64,000 bases of DNA from Paludibacter sp. (GCA_028710895.1 JAQTTH010000012.1:99357-163356); one strand, 5' to 3'; positions 1 to 8,725 are shown, counted from the stretch's first letter. The notes: a model not told the origin generated them from the letters alone. A program made the numbers and translations.

Positions 1-192
1 CAGGCGTTGAAGTCGCTCGACCCATATTTTGATAATTCAGTTGCAAATTTTGGATTTACTCTTGACATATTCTTAGATTTTAAGACCCCCAACCCCCAAA
101 TGGGGGCTAAAGAAATGCTTGATACACAAGTTACGATTTATGTCGTAGTTGAGTCTTAAAGCCCCCATTTGGGGGTTGGGGGTCTGACTGAT
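1..192. repeat. inverted pair of G/C-rich repeats downstream of the HdrA gene
   Basis: A roughly 30-bp unit at 83-112 (runs of C, then AAATGGGGG and CTAAAG) returns as its inverse at 155-184. The pair can fold into one large hairpin immediately after the stop codon of the minus-strand HdrA gene at 193, so it may end transcription there. Near-identical units occur again at 5999-6030 and 6088-6113. Bases 1-82 show no gene or clear signal. Confidence 0.75.
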
Positions 193-2391
193 TTATTTCA
201 CTTTATAATAATAGTACGTTTCCTTCGCATCCATTCCGGCCGGAACAACCACACCGTAACGGTTCATGGTCATCAGGTGGAAAGTAACAAGTTCACTGGC
301 CAGTTTCGAGTTGGTGGCAATCTCGGGAATAGTGTTTTTCTCGTCGGTCATACCGGCAAGGATTTCGCGCCAAACCTGTGGATATTCTTTCATGCCTACT
401 TTGCCTTCTTCTTCCACCTCAACAGTTTTGCCTGCACCTTTTTCTTTGATGTCAAAATCCATCACAAATCCGTCAATCATCGATTCAATTTCGTTGTCGG
501 TGTATTGAGCAATTTCAATGGCATTTTCAGGACAAACAGGAGCACAAATTCCACAACCTGTACAAACCGCTTTGTTGACACCCGCCACATGTTTTTCGCC
601 AAACAACACTTTTTTGATAGCCGTATAATCGCACACATCAGAGCATTTTCCGCACCAGGTACATTTATCGGCATCCACACGAGCAATAATCGGGTCAACC
701 GAAACTGTGCCGCTTTTAAGCAATGCTGTAATTTTAGAAGCACCCGCCAATGACGACTGAACCGACTCGCTTACATTCTTTGGCCCCTGACAGGTTCCGC
801 CAATGTATACGCCTTTGATTACGGTTTCAACCGGTTTAAGTTTCGGGTGAATTTCGTTGAAGAATTTATCGCGACCAATCGGAATTTTAAACAGTTCCGA
901 AATGGTCGTTGCATCTTCGCGAGCCACCATACTGGTTACCAATACCACCAAATCAGCTTCAATTTCCATTTCTTTCTTTGCGGTCAGGTAATCTTTTACC
1001 TTCACAATCGTTGATTTGCCATCAACCGAAACAACGGGCATTTCTTTTTCTTCGTATTTGAAATACAAATCGCCTTGTTTTGACGATTCGGCATACATTA
1101 ATTCCTGTTTGCCGTAAGTCCGAATATCGCGGTACAAATGGTAGGTCTGGATATCTTTGTATTTTTCTTTCAGTTGCAAGGATGTGTGAATCGTCGAAGT
1201 ACAGCATTGGCGCGAGCAGTATTTATTATCGCCTTTGGTCTGACGACTTCCAACACAATAAATAAATGCCAAACTCTTGATTTGCTTGCCGTTGTAAACC
1301 AATTTATCCGGATTCATTTCCATCAAACGGTTCAATTCGGGCAAAGTCACTACATTCGAAATGGTTTTATAGCCATACTCTCCTTCTTTGGGTTGATAAT
1401 GGTCGTAACCTGTAGTTACCAACACCGAACCTGCAATCAACGAAAGTGTTTGCGCTTCTTCGTTTAAATTAAGCGTAGATGCAAATTTCCCTGTAAAGTC
1501 AGTGGCATCTTTCAATGCTTCAGCCACTACAACAGGCACATCGGGTAATGCTTCAGGATAATTTTTATAAATAGCCTTTCGCTCCACCAACCCTAGATTA
1601 AAATCATCGTGAACGTTCACCGGACATTCATCCATAGCACGTTTCACTGCTTTTTTGTCTGCATTCGGGTTGATATAACGTGGTTTCACCTTGATATCCA
1701 CTGTGAAATTCCCCAAACTGCCCGATACTTTCTCCACCGTTGCTCCGGTAAATATGGTAATGTTCGGAAACTTCTTCATTTCGTTGTAAAGAGCTGCCAC
1801 CACTTCTTTTCCATTCTGATTGGTAGGGAAAAGCGTTTCTTTCTGCGCAATGCGTCCACCGACAAAGAAATCTTTTTCAATCAGGAAAACTTCATTACCC
1901 GAACGGGCTAAATCGATAGCTGCTTTCATGCCCGAAACACCTGCACCGATAACCAATGCTGATTTTTTTACCGACAATTCAATATTTTCCAACGATTCGG
2001 AATACGATACGCGGTTGATACCGGCGCGGATAAGTCCGGCGGCTTTCACGGTTGCTTCGCGTGGACGGTCGCTGTGCGGCCACGAACATTGCTCGCGGAT
2101 ATTCACCTGCACATAGTTCGACGGATTCAAACCCGCACGTGCAGCCACATTCTTAAACGTATGTAAATGCAATTTGGGCGAGCACGAGCAAACCACAATA
2201 GCATCCAGATTATTTGCTTGTATGTCAGCGACCATGTCTTTTTGGTTGGAGTCGGCACACGCAAACATCACATCTTTGGAGACAACTACGTTTTCCTCTT
2301 GATGGAACATTTTGCCCAACTCTTCCACATCCACGTAATCGGAAATATTTCCGCCGCAATGACAAATATATACACCTATTCTTTGTTTCAT
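193..2391 (-). CDS. HdrA-like FAD/iron-sulfur oxidoreductase
   Basis: This 732-residue protein belongs to the heterodisulfide reductase subunit A family, cytoplasmic flavoproteins that move electrons between FAD and several [4Fe-4S] clusters. The N terminus has the family signature GVYICHCGGNI, followed by CSCSPKLHLHTF and REQCSWPHSD. The FAD-binding Rossmann motif GAGVSGMKAA lies near residues 147-156. A cysteine-rich segment (CVGSRQ, then YCSRQCC) follows in the middle. Two ferredoxin motifs, CTWCGKCSDVC and CTGCGICAPVCP, sit near residues 575-625. It starts 6 bases after the stop of the second HdrA gene at 2398, so the two are almost certainly co-transcribed and probably form a complex. 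HdrB and HdrC are not present, so the natural electron acceptor is unknown. The C-terminal 80 residues have no motif I can name. Confidence 0.9.
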   Translation of the reverse strand: MKQRIGVYICHCGGNISDYVDVEELGKMFHQEENVVVSKDVMFACADSNQKDMVADIQANNLDAIVVCSCSPKLHLHTFKNVAARAGLNPSNYVQVNIREQCSWPHSDRPREATVKAAGLIRAGINRVSYSESLENIELSVKKSALVIGAGVSGMKAAIDLARSGNEVFLIEKDFFVGGRIAQKETLFPTNQNGKEVVAALYNEMKKFPNITIFTGATVEKVSGSLGNFTVDIKVKPRYINPNADKKAVKRAMDECPVNVHDDFNLGLVERKAIYKNYPEALPDVPVVVAEALKDATDFTGKFASTLNLNEEAQTLSLIAGSVLVTTGYDHYQPKEGEYGYKTISNVVTLPELNRLMEMNPDKLVYNGKQIKSLAFIYCVGSRQTKGDNKYCSRQCCTSTIHTSLQLKEKYKDIQTYHLYRDIRTYGKQELMYAESSKQGDLYFKYEEKEMPVVSVDGKSTIVKVKDYLTAKKEMEIEADLVVLVTSMVAREDATTISELFKIPIGRDKFFNEIHPKLKPVETVIKGVYIGGTCQGPKNVSESVQSSLAGASKITALLKSGTVSVDPIIARVDADKCTWCGKCSDVCDYTAIKKVLFGEKHVAGVNKAVCTGCGICAPVCPENAIEIAQYTDNEIESMIDGFVMDFDIKEKGAGKTVEVEEEGKVGMKEYPQVWREILAGMTDEKNTIPEIATNSKLASELVTFHLMTMNRYGVVVPAGMDAKETYYYYKVK

Positions 2392-2397
2392 GATTTC

Positions 2398-5175
2398 TTA
2401 GTTTTTTGCGAGAGTGAAACTTTTTTCCGTACTTTTCTCTCTCTTATTCAAATATCCCGCAACCTCAGACGCAGCAGCACCTGCCGATAAAATTGAATCA
2501 GGAATATCTTTTGGCCCAGAAGCCGCACCGGCTACATAAACGCCTTCGATACTTGTCAGTGAAGGACTTATCAGTTCGTCGGTTTGTTTTACGAAGTTGA
2601 ATGCATCCAGTTCCAGCTTATCGCTTTTGAACATGTCAGGCACATCTTTATTTGGAACAACGCCCACCGAAAGTACAACCATATCGTGTTTGGCTTCTTT
2701 TACAATGCCTTTAATAGTATCTTCGTAACGAAGAATCAAATCGCCACTGCCGTTTTCATTTTCATGGATTTTGGCTACTTTCCCCTTTACAAAGTTCACT
2801 CCCATCGATTTTGCTTCCATGAAAAATTCTTCATAACCCTTACCAAATGCACGGATATCCATATAATAAATGGTGATATCAGCCATTGGCAATGCACCCA
2901 TCAGAAGTTGCGCTTGCTTAATGGAATACATACAGCAAATCTGCGAGCAAATCGGATTGTTTTCGCAATCGGCACCGCAACCGGAGTTCTCAATGGCCGA
3001 GTCGCGCGAACCGGTACAAAGCACATAAGCAATATTATCCGGCACCTTTCCATCGCCCGGACGAAGTACATTATTGAACGGACGAGTTGGCGCAATGAGT
3101 CGGTCCATTTGCATGGAGTCAATTACGTTAGCATATTTGGTGTAACCGTAGTTAGGCTTTCCACTTGGTGGGAAAAGCTTATATCCGGTTGTCACGATTA
3201 CTGATTTTACAGAGGTGTTGATCATCTGTGTTTTCTGACTGAAATCAATGGCATTCGACGGACAGGCAGCCACACATTGATGGCATTCGCGGCAATTACT
3301 GCAATCCAGACAGCGTTCGGTGCTGGCTTTCAACTCGGCTTCGGTGAATGTTTGTTCCACTTCTTCCCAACTTGTTGCACGTTGTGCTAATGGCATCATA
3401 GCATTTTGAATTGGGGCAGCGACAGTATATTTCTTGTTCAACACTTTTGCTTTATCAATAGCCGGCAATTTGTCGCCATCCTGGAAATCCAGCATATTCA
3501 GACCACGTAGGTATTTATCCATGTAGAAAGCAGCTTTTTTCCCTTGTCCGGCAGCCTCAATAAGTGTTGTAGCTCCTGTTACGGTATCGCCACCGGCAAA
3601 AATATAGTCAATCGAGGTTTGCAGCGTTTTTTTGTCAGCTACAATGGTTCTATTTTTATTCAAATCAATTTGTCCGGCAAATGGCGAAGTGGATGGTTTC
3701 AAGCCAATGGCTTCAATCACATAATCCACATTTTCGATATATTCCGAACCTTTTACTGCTTCCGGACTTCGGCGACCGCTGGCATCTTTTTCGCCCAACT
3801 GCATTTTTACCAACTGAACCTGTTTGATCGTTCCGTTTTCGCCCATGTATTTTACCGGATTGCGGAGAATCATTATTTCAACGCCCTCTTCTTCAGCCTC
3901 GTGAATTTCGGGTGCAAAACAAGGCATTTCTTCACGGCTACGACGGTAAACAACAATCACTTTTTCAGCACCAAGACGCAATGAAGTACGCGCCGCATCG
4001 ATAGCAGTATTACCACCACCAATTACCATCACACGTTTACCTTTCAAGTCTTCTTTTTTACCGATATTCGATTCGCGAAGGAAATGGAGACAATCAACAA
4101 CACCTTTCAAATCCGAGCCTTCTGTTTTTGAAGAAACTGCATCGTGTGTTCCGACTGATACAAAAACTGCGTCGTAACCTTCTTTTTTCAGAGCTTTTAA
4201 ATCCGTAATCTTTTTGTTTACTTCAATCGTAACGCCAAGTACAGTAATGTTTTTCAAGTCGCGATCCACCACACTTTTGGGAGCACGATATTCCGGCAAA
4301 GCCAACCTCAACATACCACCGGCAGCAGGAGCAGCTTCGAAAATAGTCACGGTATGACCTTTCAATGCCAAATGATAAGCGGCTGTAATTCCAGCAGGGC
4401 CTGAACCGATAACAGCGATTTTCTTATCCGTTTTATTTTTAATTTCCACTTCGGGAGCTTCGGGGTATTTTTCGTAATACCAGTCGGCAAAAAAGCGTTT
4501 TGTTTTGCGAATATCCACAGCACCTTCCAGACTGGCACGTGTGCAGGCATTCTGGCAAGGAGCGTAACAGGCACGACCCAGACTTCCGGGGAAAGGTATA
4601 TCTTCGAGATGAAGCTTCATGGCTTCTTCGTACTGACCATTGCGGGCCAACGTAATGTATCCGTAAGGTTTCACACCACCCGGACATTCGTTGATACAAG
4701 GAGCCGAATGCCCCTGACGGTCGATGGTAGCAATACGCGGATTAGCGAGGTTGAATGGAATATAGGCCACTTTACGTCCGGCCAGATTGGCGTTATAATC
4801 ATCGCTGCGTACTTCGGGGCAAACGGCTTCGCACTCGGCACAACCGGTACAATCTTCCTGAATCACATAGCGGGCTTTTTTGGAAATCTGCACATTGAAA
4901 TCATCACCAACTTTGGTAATTCCATCAATTTCGCTGTTCAGTGCAAGAGTAATATTGGGATGACGAGCCGTTTCCGACATCTTTGGAGTGGTGATACAGG
5001 CCGCACAGTCGAGCGTTGGGAAAACCTTGCTCAACTGAATCATTTTACCGCCAATCGATAAGGCTTTGTCCACCAACAATACTTCGTGACCCATATCAGC
5101 AAGGCTCAAAGCAGCTTCCTGACCGGCAATTCCGCCACCAATAACGAGAGCGTCGTAGTTTTTATCTTGTTTCAT
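2398..5175 (-). CDS. HdrA with inserted NfnB/GltD-type domain
   Basis: The start is placed at 5175 (MKQDKNYDALV), leaving 925 residues, because an upstream in-frame start would overlap the preceding gene by 76 bases and add 27 residues that do not resemble the family. Domains in order are an HdrA FAD-binding motif GGGIAGQEAALSL (about 11-23), a ferredoxin motif CTGCAECEAVCP (about 108-120), a GltD/NfnB-like unit (about 165-605) with its own cysteines and two further dinucleotide motifs, IGSGPAGITAA (about 255) and VIGGGNTAIDAA (about 382), a cluster motif CLDCSNCRECHQCVAACP (about 622-640), and the HdrA C-terminal half with a cysteine-rich stretch (about 718-755). NfnB-type domains bind NAD(P)H and a second FAD, so electron bifurcation is a reasonable inference. 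The start lies 6 bases past the MvhD-like gene. Confidence 0.88.
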   Translation of the reverse strand: MKQDKNYDALVIGGGIAGQEAALSLADMGHEVLLVDKALSIGGKMIQLSKVFPTLDCAACITTPKMSETARHPNITLALNSEIDGITKVGDDFNVQISKKARYVIQEDCTGCAECEAVCPEVRSDDYNANLAGRKVAYIPFNLANPRIATIDRQGHSAPCINECPGGVKPYGYITLARNGQYEEAMKLHLEDIPFPGSLGRACYAPCQNACTRASLEGAVDIRKTKRFFADWYYEKYPEAPEVEIKNKTDKKIAVIGSGPAGITAAYHLALKGHTVTIFEAAPAAGGMLRLALPEYRAPKSVVDRDLKNITVLGVTIEVNKKITDLKALKKEGYDAVFVSVGTHDAVSSKTEGSDLKGVVDCLHFLRESNIGKKEDLKGKRVMVIGGGNTAIDAARTSLRLGAEKVIVVYRRSREEMPCFAPEIHEAEEEGVEIMILRNPVKYMGENGTIKQVQLVKMQLGEKDASGRRSPEAVKGSEYIENVDYVIEAIGLKPSTSPFAGQIDLNKNRTIVADKKTLQTSIDYIFAGGDTVTGATTLIEAAGQGKKAAFYMDKYLRGLNMLDFQDGDKLPAIDKAKVLNKKYTVAAPIQNAMMPLAQRATSWEEVEQTFTEAELKASTERCLDCSNCRECHQCVAACPSNAIDFSQKTQMINTSVKSVIVTTGYKLFPPSGKPNYGYTKYANVIDSMQMDRLIAPTRPFNNVLRPGDGKVPDNIAYVLCTGSRDSAIENSGCGADCENNPICSQICCMYSIKQAQLLMGALPMADITIYYMDIRAFGKGYEEFFMEAKSMGVNFVKGKVAKIHENENGSGDLILRYEDTIKGIVKEAKHDMVVLSVGVVPNKDVPDMFKSDKLELDAFNFVKQTDELISPSLTSIEGVYVAGAASGPKDIPDSILSAGAAASEVAGYLNKREKSTEKSFTLAKN

Positions 5176-5180
5176 ATTAC

Positions 5181-5600
5181 TTAGTCTTCTAAACTGGCTA
5201 AAATTTTCCCGTAGTTTTCCATGTGGCTGGCAAATGGTTCGGCACAAACCGAGCAAAGAGCCGCCATACGCACACGTCGGGGATTAATATTTTTCTCTTT
5301 CATCAACTCCTGTGAAGCTTCAACAATGGTGTTGGTGTGTTCGGCACAACGCGAGCTGTAGGAACATTCGTGCCCGTCGGCAGCTATAAAAACGCCGTCA
5401 AAACCATGTTCCAATGCGTGCAGAATCCATTTGGGTTTTATACCCGAAGAGCAGGGTAAACTGATAACGTAAACGGAAGGAGCGTAATGAATTTTACGCA
5501 AACCTGCCTGATCAATCCCAGGGTCGGAGATTTTATCGGTGGAGAAAACCAAAATCTTGGGCGATTTGGTTGCGGGTGATTGATTTATAGTAGTTGACAT
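5181..5600 (-). CDS. mvhD: MvhD/FlpD-like [2Fe-2S] subunit
   Basis: The 139-residue protein matches the methyl-viologen-reducing hydrogenase delta subunit family, which passes electrons between HdrA and a partner such as a hydrogenase or formate dehydrogenase. Five cysteines fit a [2Fe-2S]-binding family pattern: C50 in SLPCSSG, C79 and C85 in GHECSYSSRC, and C116 and C119 in LCSVC. It is about the usual length. It directly precedes the HdrA genes on the same strand, which is the common arrangement for this family. No hydrogenase or formate dehydrogenase catalytic subunit is adjacent, so the symbol reflects family membership, not a proven hydrogenase role. Confidence 0.85.
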   Translation of the reverse strand: MSTTINQSPATKSPKILVFSTDKISDPGIDQAGLRKIHYAPSVYVISLPCSSGIKPKWILHALEHGFDGVFIAADGHECSYSSRCAEHTNTIVEASQELMKEKNINPRRVRMAALCSVCAEPFASHMENYGKILASLED

Positions 5601-5678
5601 AAGCTTATTTACGATTTATCAATTTACTTTTTACCATTAAAAATCAATAGCTTGAGTAAACTGAACGGACATTTAAGA

Positions 5679-5703
5679 TACACATAGCAAATTACTATGT
5701 GTA
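5679..5703. other. stem-loop between the TusA-like and MvhD-like genes
   Basis: TACACATAG at 5679-5687 pairs perfectly with CTATGTGTA at 5695-5703 over a 7-base loop. There is no T-run on either side, so a simple intrinsic terminator is unlikely. It could be a processing site, a weak attenuator or an operator for a second promoter. Confidence 0.45.
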
Positions 5704-5731
5704 CCTAATGTGCCTAATGTGGTTCAAAAAA

Positions 5732-5983
5732 TTATTCTTTGATTAAAAACAAGCGGCTGAAGCTATCTTCGTCGTAGAAACCAAGATATTCGTGACCTAC
5801 TTTTTCGCACCAGCGTGGAATATCGTTTTTAGTACCTTCGTCAGCCGAAAGGATTTCCATGATTTCGCCTGATTCAAGTTCACCAATTGCCTTTTTGGCT
5901 GCCAAAAGCGGTCCGGGACAAGCTGTTCCACGGGCGTCTACTACTAAATTCGATGTTACGTTTTTTAATTCTTCGGTTGTCAT
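5732..5983 (-). CDS. TusA-family sulfur carrier
   Basis: An 83-residue TusA-family (SirA-like) protein. The family hallmark CPGP is present as ACPGPLLAAKKAI with C22 as the expected persulfide-bearing cysteine, and the rest has the usual beta-alpha-beta-alpha-beta-beta size and pattern. TusA proteins carry sulfur as a cysteine persulfide for tRNA thiolation, molybdenum cofactor or dissimilatory sulfur metabolism. Placement between a DsrE2-like gene and MvhD/HdrA genes on one strand resembles sulfur-oxidation clusters in which TusA and DsrE feed an Hdr-like complex. A second cysteine near residue 59 is of unknown use. Confidence 0.88.
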   Translation of the reverse strand: MTTEELKNVTSNLVVDARGTACPGPLLAAKKAIGELESGEIMEILSADEGTKNDIPRWCEKVGHEYLGFYDEDSFSRLFLIKE

Positions 5984-5998
5984 AATTGTTAGTTATTT

Positions 5999-6113
5999 AG
6001 ACCCCCAACCCCCAAATGGGGGCTAAAGACCAAGTTTTTAATTATTGTTTAAAAGTTGTATATTTTGTATTAAATAGTCAAATCTTTGATCCCCCATTTG
6101 GGGGCAGGGGGTC
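5999..6113. repeat. second inverted pair of the G/C-rich repeat
   Basis: Units at 5999-6030 and 6088-6113 are inverted relative to each other and match the pair at 83-184. The right-hand unit runs into the stop codon of the DsrE2-like gene (6112-6114). Each pair can fold into a long hairpin. The two pairs bracket the genes from 193 to 5983. Such units are likely interspersed repeats of the chromosome, possibly acting as terminators. Confidence 0.7.
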
Positions 6114-6678
6114 AAATGAAAAGTTGCATTGCACTTTCCCCGGCATCTGCCACAAAAGTGGCGGCTCCGGCATAGCGCAAATGTGGGTAATCAATCATTT
6201 CTTCGGCCTTGAAACCCATAAGTCCCATTGACATTTCGCAAATGGTAATTTCAACACCCAGTTCACCGGCTTGTTTGAACATTTCACCCAACGACATTAC
6301 ATTTTGCTTTTTCATGAGCATTTTTATCATCATTGGCCCCATACCGCCCATATTCATGTTTGATAAAGACAGCTTGTCTTTTCCGGTCGGAAGCATCATT
6401 CCAAACATCTTAGAGATAAAATCTTTCCCTTTTGGATGTTTTTTCGGATCACGAAGTGCTGAAAGTGACCAAAAAGAGAAGAAAAGTTTTACCTGAGTAT
6501 CCATAGCTGCAGCAGCTAACGAGATAACCATGGCAGCCAATACTTTGTCTAAATCGCCGGAAACAACAGCAATTGATAATTGATCTTTGCGGTTCTTCTC
6601 CAATTTTCCAACTTTCTTGGTTAATACGTCTACTTGTTTTTGGAGCATTTGTAGGGTAACTTCATTTGTGTTTTCCAT
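6112..6678 (-). CDS. DsrE2-like (DsrE/DsrF/DrsH family) protein
   Basis: The start is set at 6678 (MENTNEVTLQML), giving 188 residues; the in-frame ATG 45 bases upstream adds a tail unlike the family. The N terminus is a short coiled coil (TLQMLQKQVDVLTKKVGKLEKN), followed by the DsrE fold with AVVSGDLDKVLAAMVISLAAAAM and the family cysteine in ITICEMSMGLMG. A methionine-rich stretch (MNMGGMGPMMIKMLMKKQ) sits between them, as in many DsrE2 members. DsrE2 proteins are thought to exchange sulfane sulfur with TusA. It is the first gene of the minus-strand set and faces a Crp/Fnr gene. Confidence 0.82.
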   Translation of the reverse strand: MENTNEVTLQMLQKQVDVLTKKVGKLEKNRKDQLSIAVVSGDLDKVLAAMVISLAAAAMDTQVKLFFSFWSLSALRDPKKHPKGKDFISKMFGMMLPTGKDKLSLSNMNMGGMGPMMIKMLMKKQNVMSLGEMFKQAGELGVEITICEMSMGLMGFKAEEMIDYPHLRYAGAATFVADAGESAMQLFI

Positions 6679-6765
6679 ATCTATTAAATTTAAGTGAGTT
6701 TGATTACAGAAACTTTTCAGCAAATGTATTGCAGAAAAATTTATTTATTCCAAATAATCGCGTGC

Positions 6766-6777
6766 ATGTACGTACAT
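6766..6777. promoter_or_regulatory. 12-bp perfect palindrome in the divergent promoter region
   Basis: ATGTACGTACAT is a perfect palindrome 15 bases upstream of the putative -33 element for the Crp/Fnr gene and 88 bases upstream of the DsrE2-like start. It may be a binding site controlling either direction. Confidence 0.4.
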
Positions 6778-6780
6778 TAT

Positions 6781-6811
6781 TTTGTGATATGCATCACATT
6801 GTATATATTTG
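6781..6811 (+). promoter_or_regulatory. Bacteroidota-type promoter overlapped by a CRP-like site
   Basis: TTTG at 6781-6784, 19 bases, then TATATTTG at 6804-6811 fits the phylum's -33/-7 consensus. Between them 6783-6798 reads TGTGA, six bases, TCACA, the same half-sites used by CRP of Enterobacteria. It lies 28 bases before the Crp/Fnr gene, so autoregulation is plausible. Confidence 0.7.
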
Positions 6812-6838
6812 CAGCTTATTCCTTCAAATCAATACAAT

Positions 6839-7516
6839 ATGCAAAACGATTGTAGAAATTGTCCTTTCAAAACCAAGGCCACATCCATGCTAAGTGAATG
6901 CAGTCTGGATCAACTGACATCAAATCACTTAGAACTTAAATTAAAGAAAGGTGATTCGATTATTAAACAGGGAACATACTCGACCAATGTAGTTTTTTTG
7001 CGAACCGGTTTGGCCAAAATTCACCTGGCAGGTCCTTATACTGAGCAAATTGTAAAAATGGTAAATGCGCCCAGCTACCTGGGATTGCCCACTACTTTCG
7101 GCAGCAAAATCAATCAGTATTCGGTTACAGCGGTTTCGGATGCCGAAGTTTGTTTTATTGATTTGGAAGTTTTTCAGAATATATTGGATGAGAATAAAGA
7201 ATTTAACCGCGAAATAATTCAGGAATTTTGCAAAAACGAGCTTGAATCGTTTCATCGGTGTGCCAACCGTACGCAAAAGTTGATTCGGGGAAATATGGCA
7301 GATGCAATACTCGATTTTGCTGATAAAATTTTTAAATCGGATACTTTTATGCTCCCACTTTCGCAAACAGAATTTGCAAATCTGGTGGATACAAGCCGTG
7401 AAAGTGTTAGTCGGGTTCTTACAGAATTCGACAAAGATGGCATAATTAGTGTTAAAGGAAGACAAATAGAAATATTAAACAAGAAATCTCTGCAATTGAT
7501 AAGCCAAAATGGTTAA
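6839..7516 (+). CDS. Crp/Fnr-family transcriptional regulator
   Basis: The likely start is the ATG at 6839 (MQNDCRNCPFKTK), 225 residues; the longer frame would begin inside the promoter. The N-terminal half is a cyclic-nucleotide-binding-type beta barrel (KKGDSIIKQGTYSTNVVFLRTGLAKI and so on), followed by the dimer helix and a winged helix-turn-helix near residues 165-210 (LSQTEFANLVDTSRESVSRVL). A CxxC pair sits at the N terminus, but the four-cysteine set of classical Fnr is not evident, so the ligand is unknown. It diverges from the DsrE2/TusA/Hdr genes and is the obvious candidate regulator for them. Confidence 0.88.
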   Translation: MQNDCRNCPFKTKATSMLSECSLDQLTSNHLELKLKKGDSIIKQGTYSTNVVFLRTGLAKIHLAGPYTEQIVKMVNAPSYLGLPTTFGSKINQYSVTAVSDAEVCFIDLEVFQNILDENKEFNREIIQEFCKNELESFHRCANRTQKLIRGNMADAILDFADKIFKSDTFMLPLSQTEFANLVDTSRESVSRVLTEFDKDGIISVKGRQIEILNKKSLQLISQNG

Positions 7517-7602
7517 ATTTGCAACCCAAATAAACAGGACATAAACTTGTGAAGAAATCAGTAAAAGTACTGACATAAATCACTCTAATTAAAACGTTTA
7601 GC

Positions 7603-8718
7603 ATGATTACAATCAAAGAAGCAATTACCAAAAAGGAAATGAAGAAATTCATTATGTTTCCTTTTGAACTTTACAAAAACGATAAAAACTGGGTTCCACC
7701 TTTGATTTTTGACGAATGGAATACATTCAGTCGTGAAAAAAATCCATCTTTCGAACATTGCGATGCAGCCTATTTGTTAGCGTATAAGGAGAATAAAGTG
7801 GTTGGTCGGATTGCTGTAATTATTAATCATAAAGCTAACGAACGTTGGAACGATAACAGAACACGTTTTGGTTGGATTGCTTTTATTGATGACCTCGAAG
7901 TGTCAAAAGCCTTGTTGGATGCAGCTGAAAAATGGGGAAATGAACGTGGCATGAAAGGAATTCATGGACCATTGGGTTTTTCAGATCTTGATCCGGAGGG
8001 TATGTTGGTTGATGGATTTGAAAACGAACCATCAATTACAAGCGCTTATAACTATCCATACTTTCCCGAACACATGGAAAAACATGGTTTTAGCAAATCT
8101 GTTGATTGGGTACAAAGCAAAATCAAAGCAAATCAGCCAATTCCTGAGAAAGTAGCACGTATAAACAAGCTTATTGCTCAGAAATACAATTTAAAGATAT
8201 TCATCCCTAAAACAAAAAAGGATGCTCTGCCATATGTTCCTAAATTCTTCAATACGCTAAATACTGCATTTAAAAACCTTTATGGTTTTACCGAATTAAG
8301 CGAAAAGCAGATTAAATACTATACAAGTGCTTATTTTGGTTTTGCCCGTCCGGAACTTTTGTGTTTCATATTAGATGATAAAGATGACGTTGTTGCTTTC
8401 GGAATAATCTTCCCATCACTTTCAAAAGCATTTAAAAAAGCGAAAGGCAAATTATTTCCATTCGGTTTTATCCACATTTTGAGAGCATTAAGTAATTATG
8501 ATACAATTGATTTATATTTCAATGGCGTTCACCCCGATTGGCAAAATAAGGGTATTCATTCACTCTACTATGCTGCCATGAATCAGGTAGCCATCGAAAG
8601 AAATATTCCTGTTGCAATCACTACAGGTCAACTGGAAACAAATATTAATGCCGTTGGCATTTGGGACAATTACGAAAGAGAGGCATATTTACGGACTCGT
8701 TGTTATATAAGAAATTAA
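7603..8718 (+). CDS. GNAT-like protein related to YghO
   Basis: A 371-residue protein with an N-acetyltransferase-like fold. It resembles the widespread bacterial family that includes E. coli YghO, for which no reaction is established. Visible marks include FPFELYKNDKNWVPPL at the N terminus, GIHGPLGFSDLDPEG in the middle, and an acetyl-CoA-site-like segment FNGVHPDWQNKGIHSLYYAAMNQ near residue 310. It ends 7 bases before tcdA, so the two probably share a transcript. Confidence 0.7.
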   Translation: MITIKEAITKKEMKKFIMFPFELYKNDKNWVPPLIFDEWNTFSREKNPSFEHCDAAYLLAYKENKVVGRIAVIINHKANERWNDNRTRFGWIAFIDDLEVSKALLDAAEKWGNERGMKGIHGPLGFSDLDPEGMLVDGFENEPSITSAYNYPYFPEHMEKHGFSKSVDWVQSKIKANQPIPEKVARINKLIAQKYNLKIFIPKTKKDALPYVPKFFNTLNTAFKNLYGFTELSEKQIKYYTSAYFGFARPELLCFILDDKDDVVAFGIIFPSLSKAFKKAKGKLFPFGFIHILRALSNYDTIDLYFNGVHPDWQNKGIHSLYYAAMNQVAIERNIPVAITTGQLETNINAVGIWDNYEREAYLRTRCYIRN

Positions 8719-8725
8719 ATCGGAA

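Noticed and set aside
169..753. long plus-strand ORF opposite the first HdrA gene
   Set aside because: It is antisense to conserved ferredoxin motifs and has no family resemblance.
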